This document shows, in pieces, positions 4,725 through 8,481 of a stretch of 8,481 nt of DNA. This DNA comes from an uncultured Anaerolineae bacterium (lineage in GTDB: Bacteria > Chloroflexota > Anaerolineae > Anaerolineales > Villigracilaceae). Below the pieces are notes generated by a model, which saw only the letters and a list, made by a program, of their open reading frames with translations, had not been told where the DNA came from and ran no database searches. The position numbers were made by a program, and so were the translations under genes. Within the stretch, counting starts at the first letter, position 1. The number at the start of each line of letters is the position of its first letter. The stretch is taken from positions 1-8,481 of the forward strand of contig CAINXK010000553.1 of assembly GCA_903854805.1 (NCBI GenBank), in the 5' to 3' direction.

Positions 4725-4750
4725 GTGCGCTCTCTATCTCCATAGCGCAC
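4725..4750. repeat. 7-bp GC-rich hairpin next to the IS630 relic
   Basis: GTGCGCT and AGCGCAC flank a 12-nt pyrimidine-rich loop. It lies just upstream of the tandem 12-bp repeats and just past the recognisable transposase remnant. It could be a weak hairpin or a dyad binding site; no gene is nearby on either strand. Confidence 0.45.
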
Positions 4751-4792
4751 TATTTTCAGCGTTATGAAGCAATATTTCCTGTATGTGCCAAA

Positions 4793-4859
4793 GACTGTAC
4801 TTCTGACTGTACCAATACTATCCCTAAGACTATCCCACAGACTATCCCTAAGGGATAGT
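4793..4859 (+). repeat. Five tandem 12-bp units ending in a 19-bp palindrome
   Basis: The units are GACTGTACTTCT, GACTGTACCAAT, ACTATCCCTAAG, ACTATCCCACAG and ACTATCCCTAAG, all in the same 12-bp phase. The last unit continues into GGATAGT, forming the perfect palindrome ACTATCCCTAAGGGATAGT (4841-4859) with a single central base. A 12-bp period, slightly more than one helical turn, fits binding sites for a multimeric protein. The array lies about 210 bp upstream of the giant-protein gene and directly before a weak promoter candidate. Alternatively it could be the end of a decayed gene encoding a four-residue repeat (TIPK-TIPQ-TIPK). Confidence 0.7.
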
Positions 4860-4865
4860 GCGTTT

Positions 4866-4894
4866 TTGCTAACTGAAGGGTAAGATGGTATCAA
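4866..4894 (+). promoter_or_regulatory. Tentative promoter for the giant repeat-protein gene
   Basis: TTGCTA and TATCAA are separated by 17 bases, each matching the consensus at 4 of 6 positions. The -35 begins seven bases after the 19-bp palindrome, which is where an activator or repressor could act. This would leave a leader of about 165 bases before the TTG start. Other weak matches exist nearby, so this is a suggestion only. Confidence 0.25.
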
Positions 4895-4917
4895 GCCAAT
4901 TTTAAGTATTTCTACTT

Positions 4918-4988
4918 AGCCCTATTGCAAGGCTTGTTCGCTATTTTGTCAGGCGAAAGGGTAGTTTCCGCCGGTAAGACCGGTTTTT
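4918..4988 (+). promoter_or_regulatory. Possible structured leader with overlapping hairpins and a T-run
   Basis: Three short stems follow one another: AGCC/GGCT (4918-4934), GGCGAAA pairing with TTT-C-CGCC (4952-4972, one bulge), and CCGGT-AAG-ACCGG followed by TTTTT (4971-4988). The last two share bases 4971-4972, so they cannot both form fully, which is the geometry of an attenuator. The stems are short and no known riboswitch family is recognised. Confidence 0.3.
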
Positions 4989-5058
4989 GGCAGAAGAGTT
5001 ATTTCTAATTTGCGTCTCAAGATTTGGGCAGTTGAACTTCTGTCCGACATTCTTCTAT

Positions 5059-5062
5059 GAGG
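5059..5062 (+). promoter_or_regulatory. Ribosome binding site that decides the TTG start of the giant gene
   Basis: GAGG lies six bases before TTG 5069. An in-frame TAA at 5063-5065 limits the gene upstream, leaving TTG 5066, TTG 5069 or ATG 5132 as starts. Only the TTG starts give a signal peptide with a positively charged n-region. Confidence 0.6.
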
Positions 5063-5068
5063 TAATTG

Positions 5069-8000
5069 TTGCAGCGTAAGGCTGAATGCATCGTTCGGAA
5101 AATTCCTCAACTTTTAATCCTGATAGGATTGATGGTCCTATTGACGCTGCCAACTTTTGCGGTGCATGCTGAAGGGGTGATCGAACCACAAATTGGCACA
5201 GAAACTCCCGCAGAAGTAAGCTTACCAGTCATTGAAGAGAATGCCCCCGAAGCGTCCCTGGCGCCAGTCGATCCTGACTTGACTCCTGATGGTGCAGATT
5301 TGGGTACCGATAACGAAGAGCCTCAGAACCTGGATGTTGAAATTCCAGCAGCGCCTGAGGGCGTGGATCCCATTCTGGCACCCGCACCGGAAACCAATCC
5401 CGACGCAGTCTTGAATGAAGAACCGGCTCAGACGGTAAACTCGGATGATGTTTTGGGCGCCGGCACAGAAACAGAGATATTGCCAGTGTTGGGTACGAGC
5501 GGCGAGGCTGCGCTGAGCGATGCGGCAGTCACTGACCTGGAAAAGGCTGTCGAGCCTGTTGAGCCTGGCGACCAATCCGTGCTTGTGCCTGACCCGCAGT
5601 TCTGCTCGAGCGGGACACCCAACGGTGGAACCTGTGCTCCGCAAAGAGGCACGTTTGCGGAGGCTCTGGTAGACGCGACTTCGGCGGGCATCATCTACCT
5701 GGAAGATGGTGCGACGTTTACCGAACTGATCGACATTTCCAACCGCCTCTCCAACCTGACCCTCAGCGGCGGTTGGAATTTTGCAACCAACAGCCAGGGC
5801 ACGACCAGCACGCTCAACGGCGCCATTAACCTGCTTAATAATTCAGGGGCCATTAATTTTGTCAATATTTTATTTGGCAGCAATGCGCTGATCACGGTCA
5901 ACAACTCGGCCGATGTGACGATCAACGGAACAGAGCAGGACGATACGGTTCACCTGGCATTTGCTGGAAACGGTAATTCCGGTGTGACCGTCAATGGCAA
6001 TGGCGGCAACGATACGCTGATCATCGATGGCAGCAGCGGCGCGGACAAGTTTACTGTCAGCGATTGGGAAGTCCGGCTGGAAAATACTGCTCTTTCGAGC
6101 GTGGGTTACTCCAACGTTGAAAACCTGCAATTGAACGGTTTGGCCGGGGAGGATGTCTTCACGATGACCTCGGTCGGGCTGGTCTCGATCCACGTGGATG
6201 GCGGGGATGGCACTGACGAACTGAGCATCAATCCGACCGTGACCGGCGTGGCAAATATCGAGACCTACAACCTGTTCAACTTCTTCCGGGTCAGCAGCCC
6301 CGTCAACGTAAGCACGGCTGCCAACCAGGTTGTCAAGGTTTGGAACGGTACCACCAACGTCGATACGACGGTGAACATCCTGACCATCGGCGGCGAAGCG
6401 GGTAATGCCTTCCTGGGTCTGTTCGGCGGCACGGCTTCGGCTCTGGGTTGGAACCTGACCGGTGTCAAGTTTGCGCTGGCGATCCTCTCGGATGCAGCGG
6501 ATGCTGGCCGGCAGTGGCTGGCGCTCCAGGCGACAGCGACGACGTTTTCGTTTACCGGGCTGGTGGGTCTGACTGGCCTGTCGCTGGCTTTTTCAGATCT
6601 GGCGGTGACGATCAACCGCAAGGCCGACGATGACACGCTGGTGGATTTTTACACGCTGCCGCTGACGGTGGATACCGGCGCGGGAAGCTTGAACCTGAAT
6701 ATGAAGGCCAGCGACGGCGAGCTGCTGCGCGCAAGCGGTAACTTGGAAATCGACGTACTGGACTTCTTCCAGGTCTCCGGCAACTTCGGAGTGGAAAAAT
6801 CCAACGGGACGATGTCCGTCTATAACGGGACAAGGAATGACGACGTGCAGGTTGACCGGCTGCTGATTGGCGCGAGCAACGTGACGGCGTTTGCGGGTGT
6901 CAACTACGGCGCGGCGAGCGAAACCGGTTTTGACCTGAGCGGCGCCAGTTTTGCCCTAGGCTTCTTTAGTGACGTTGCCGACGCGACCCGCCAGTGGGTG
7001 TCACTGCAGGCCAGCGGCGGCACCTCCACTTTTGTTGGCATGAGCGGACTGACGATGACGTCCGACAGCCTGATGGTGGAAATCAACCGCGCAGCAGCGG
7101 ATGGCACGATCATGGATTACACCCCGACCGCGCTGGCAGTACCCGGCACAACTCAGACACTTTCGATGGCTGGGGAAAAAGGTCAACTGCTGCGGGTTGG
7201 CGGAATTCTGGATCTTAACCTCTTCAACTTCTTCCAGGTCAGCGGCTCGCTGGCGCTGGAAAAATCCAGTAAGGCGGTCTCGATTTGGAACGGAACGGCG
7301 AACAGCGTTACGACGGTGAATCTGCTGACCATCGGCGGGCAGGGCGTCAACGCATTCGCCGGTCTGTACGGCGGCACTGCGGCGGCGCTGGGTCTGGCCC
7401 TTTCCGATGTCAATTTTGCGCTGGCGCTGCTTTCAGACGCGACCCGCCGCTGGGTTTCCCTGCAGGCGAGCGCGGGTGGCGCAGCCTTGACCGGCCTGAC
7501 CGGTCTGACGTTGGGCGCGAGCGGGCTGGCGGTGACGATCAACCACGCCGCGGCAGATGGCAGCCTGGTCAACTATGCGGCCCAGCCGCTGACAGTGGTC
7601 ACCGGGCCATCCAGCACGCTGACACTCGACATGCATGCCGAGGCTGGCGAACTGCTCCAGGCTTCCGGTAATCTTTCATTAGATGTGTTTGGCTTCTTCC
7701 AGGTGACCGGGAATTTGGCACTGCGGAAATCCAGCGCCACTGTCAAAGTCTACAAGACCACGACCAATACAGATACTTCAGTTGACCTGCTGACCCTGGG
7801 CGGGAGCGGGCTTTCGGCCTTTGCCGGATTGAACAGCGGCACGCTGGGCCTGAGCCTGACGAATGTGGATTTTGCGCTGGCGCTGCTCTCGGATGGGACT
7901 CGCAGCTGGGCTTCCCTTCAGGCGGCTGTGGGCGGCGCGACTTTTGCAGGGGTGGCCGGGCTGAGCCTGGCGGCAGACATGCTGGCAGTGCAGGTCAATC

Positions 8001-8481
8001 ATTCTGCGGCGGATGGGTCCTTCATTAACTATGCGGCGCAAAATCTGGCGGTCGCCACCGGTACCGGCCAGACACTGACCCTGACGATGGACGCCCAGGA
8101 TGGCGAGCTGCTGCGCGTCTCTGGCAACCTGACGATTGACCTTTATGGTTTCTTCCAGGTCAGCGGCGGCTTTGCGATTGAAAAATCTTCCAGGACGGTG
8201 ACGCTCTCGGATGCAAGCACCCCCACCCTGAATGCCCTGACCATCGGCGGCTACAACGTCAGCGCCTCTGCCGGTCTGAACGGCGGGACGGCGAATGCGC
8301 TCGGGCTGAACCTGACCGGCGTCGAATTTGCGCTGGTGATCCTGAGCAATGGAATACAGCAGTGGGTGTCTCTGCAGGCTTCGGCTTTGGCCGCGGCCTT
8401 TGTTGGTTTCACGGGGCTGACGCTATCCGCCGAAAGCCTGGCGCTGACGATCAACCACGGCGCGACGACCTGGGTCAACTA
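5069..8481 (+). CDS. Giant secreted/surface repeat protein, N-terminal 1137 residues (continues past window)
   Basis: One unbroken frame runs to the window edge. Residues 1-34 form a signal peptide: basic n-region (QRK...RK), hydrophobic core IPQLLILIGLMVLLTLP and cleavage after VHA. Residues 35-172 are an acidic linker rich in P, A, E, D and V with one Lys and no Arg, likely an extended stalk. Residues 179-400 contain a C-x9-C pair, then beta-rich Asn/Gly repeats (LTLSGGWNF, INGTEQDDTV, NGNGGNDTLIIDG, VDGGDGTDELSI) resembling a right-handed beta-helix with degenerate RTX-like calcium motifs. From residue 404 a 152-161-residue module repeats. The protein therefore leaves the cytoplasm by Sec and is probably an adhesin-like or envelope-associated giant protein. 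Codon use is GC-richer than its left neighbours. No neighbour forms an obvious operon with it. Minus-strand frames across it are shadows. Family name and anchoring mode cannot be told without the C-terminus. Confidence 0.88.
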   Translation, partial: MQRKAECIVRKIPQLLILIGLMVLLTLPTFAVHAEGVIEPQIGTETPAEVSLPVIEENAPEASLAPVDPDLTPDGADLGTDNEEPQNLDVEIPAAPEGVDPILAPAPETNPDAVLNEEPAQTVNSDDVLGAGTETEILPVLGTSGEAALSDAAVTDLEKAVEPVEPGDQSVLVPDPQFCSSGTPNGGTCAPQRGTFAEALVDATSAGIIYLEDGATFTELIDISNRLSNLTLSGGWNFATNSQGTTSTLNGAINLLNNSGAINFVNILFGSNALITVNNSADVTINGTEQDDTVHLAFAGNGNSGVTVNGNGGNDTLIIDGSSGADKFTVSDWEVRLENTALSSVGYSNVENLQLNGLAGEDVFTMTSVGLVSIHVDGGDGTDELSINPTVTGVANIETYNLFNFFRVSSPVNVSTAANQVVKVWNGTTNVDTTVNILTIGGEAGNAFLGLFGGTASALGWNLTGVKFALAILSDAADAGRQWLALQATATTFSFTGLVGLTGLSLAFSDLAVTINRKADDDTLVDFYTLPLTVDTGAGSLNLNMKASDGELLRASGNLEIDVLDFFQVSGNFGVEKSNGTMSVYNGTRNDDVQVDRLLIGASNVTAFAGVNYGAASETGFDLSGASFALGFFSDVADATRQWVSLQASGGTSTFVGMSGLTMTSDSLMVEINRAAADGTIMDYTPTALAVPGTTQTLSMAGEKGQLLRVGGILDLNLFNFFQVSGSLALEKSSKAVSIWNGTANSVTTVNLLTIGGQGVNAFAGLYGGTAAALGLALSDVNFALALLSDATRRWVSLQASAGGAALTGLTGLTLGASGLAVTINHAAADGSLVNYAAQPLTVVTGPSSTLTLDMHAEAGELLQASGNLSLDVFGFFQVTGNLALRKSSATVKVYKTTTNTDTSVDLLTLGGSGLSAFAGLNSGTLGLSLTNVDFALALLSDGTRSWASLQAAVGGATFAGVAGLSLAADMLAVQVNHSAADGSFINYAAQNLAVATGTGQTLTLTMDAQDGELLRVSGNLTIDLYGFFQVSGGFAIEKSSRTVTLSDASTPTLNALTIGGYNVSASAGLNGGTANALGLNLTGVEFALVILSNGIQQWVSLQASALAAAFVGFTGLTLSAESLALTINHGATTWVN
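6278..8481 (+). repeat. Long protein-coding repeats: four complete and one partial unit
   Basis: Units begin at the codon before FFQVSG or its variants: 6278 (161 residues), 6761 (155), 7226 (155), 7691 (152) and 8147 (cut by the window). Each unit has the same order of blocks: FFQVSG...EKS, a strand with NGT, TTVNLLTIGG, NAFAGLxGGTxxALGL, a strand FALALLSD, RxWVSLQAS, GLTGLTL, LAVTINxAAADG, VNYAAQxL, a T/S-rich strand and GELLRxSGNLxIDVF. The first unit is the most divergent (FFRVSSP, DFYTLPL) and later units are closer to each other. Unit 4 has lost two residues at GTxxALGL. Divergence at the DNA level shows old duplication rather than recent slippage. Confidence 0.92.

Noticed and set aside
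4457..4858. 133-aa plus-strand frame ending in TIPK-type repeats
   Set aside because: Most of it is antisense to the IS630 relic and the repeat tail is the 12-bp tandem DNA array read through; no ribosome-binding site. A decayed repeat gene cannot be wholly excluded.
4793..4859. CRISPR array
   Set aside because: Units are only 12 bp, directly adjacent and without spacers, and no cas genes are present.
4918..4988. Known riboswitch (c-di-GMP type I, fluoride and others considered)
   Set aside because: GAAA and GGC elements are present, but the conserved core sequences of these classes are not.
5222..8478. Many minus-strand frames of 60-140 aa and shifted plus-strand frames
   Set aside because: They all overlap the single long plus-strand frame, are Ala/Pro/Arg-rich as expected for shadows of a GC-rich gene, and repeat with the same period as the coding repeats.
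5132..8481. ATG 5132 as start of the giant gene
   Set aside because: It would begin inside the hydrophobic core of the signal peptide and has no ribosome-binding site; TTG 5069 has both.

Overview
The window looks like an accessory segment of a bacterial chromosome, probably from the phylum Chloroflexota (Anaerolineae-like). That assignment is an inference from recognisable protein families only: the TetR-type C-terminus, a CcbP/small-protein pair, HEPN-MNT and YgiT-DUF4258 pairs, an IS630 relic and a very long extracellular repeat protein. No ribosomal RNA or housekeeping marker is present to confirm it. Base composition changes sharply. The left 5 kb is moderately AT-rich with many short minus-strand genes and mobile DNA. 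The right 3.4 kb is a single GC-richer plus-strand gene.

Layout. Bases 3-173 hold the last 56 codons of a probable TetR-family regulator. Just downstream lies a two-hairpin intergenic element (copy 1), split by a complete IS4-type insertion sequence at 298-1494 with 19-bp perfect terminal inverted repeats and a 7-bp target duplication. From 3747 down to 1663 the minus strand carries three two-gene modules: an MNT nucleotidyltransferase with a HEPN protein (overlapping by 11 bp); a 72-aa hypothetical protein with a CcbP-type calcium-binding protein (1 bp apart, the second gene broken by an in-frame TAG); and a DUF4258 protein with a YgiT-type zinc-finger protein (4 bp apart). A second, intact copy of the two-hairpin element (2915-3020) separates the HEPN-MNT pair from the rest, and a strong hairpin at 1624-1659 closes the cluster.

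Bases 3909-4277 encode an unrecognised plus-strand protein with a helix-turn-helix-like end, followed by a 12-bp-stem hairpin. Bases 4388-4705 are a decayed IS630-family transposase tail with at least two frame disruptions. Bases 4793-4859 contain five tandem 12-bp units ending in a perfect 19-bp palindrome, followed by a possibly structured leader.

From 5069 (TTG start with GAGG six bases upstream) to the window edge runs one unbroken reading frame of 1137 codons. It contains a signal peptide, an acidic Pro/Ala/Glu/Asp-rich linker almost free of basic residues, a beta-rich Asn/Gly/Asp region with RTX-like motifs, and then four complete and one partial copy of a 152-161-residue repeat. The protein continues past the window and is probably a giant secreted or surface-exposed protein.

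How the parts relate: the left half reads as a toxin-antitoxin and insertion-sequence accumulation zone, and the right half as the 5' end of a giant exported protein gene. Nothing in the sequence shows that the two halves work together. The most interesting signals are the large repeat module, the 12-bp tandem array and palindrome in front of it, the duplicated two-hairpin element that served as an IS target, and the amber-interrupted CcbP gene.
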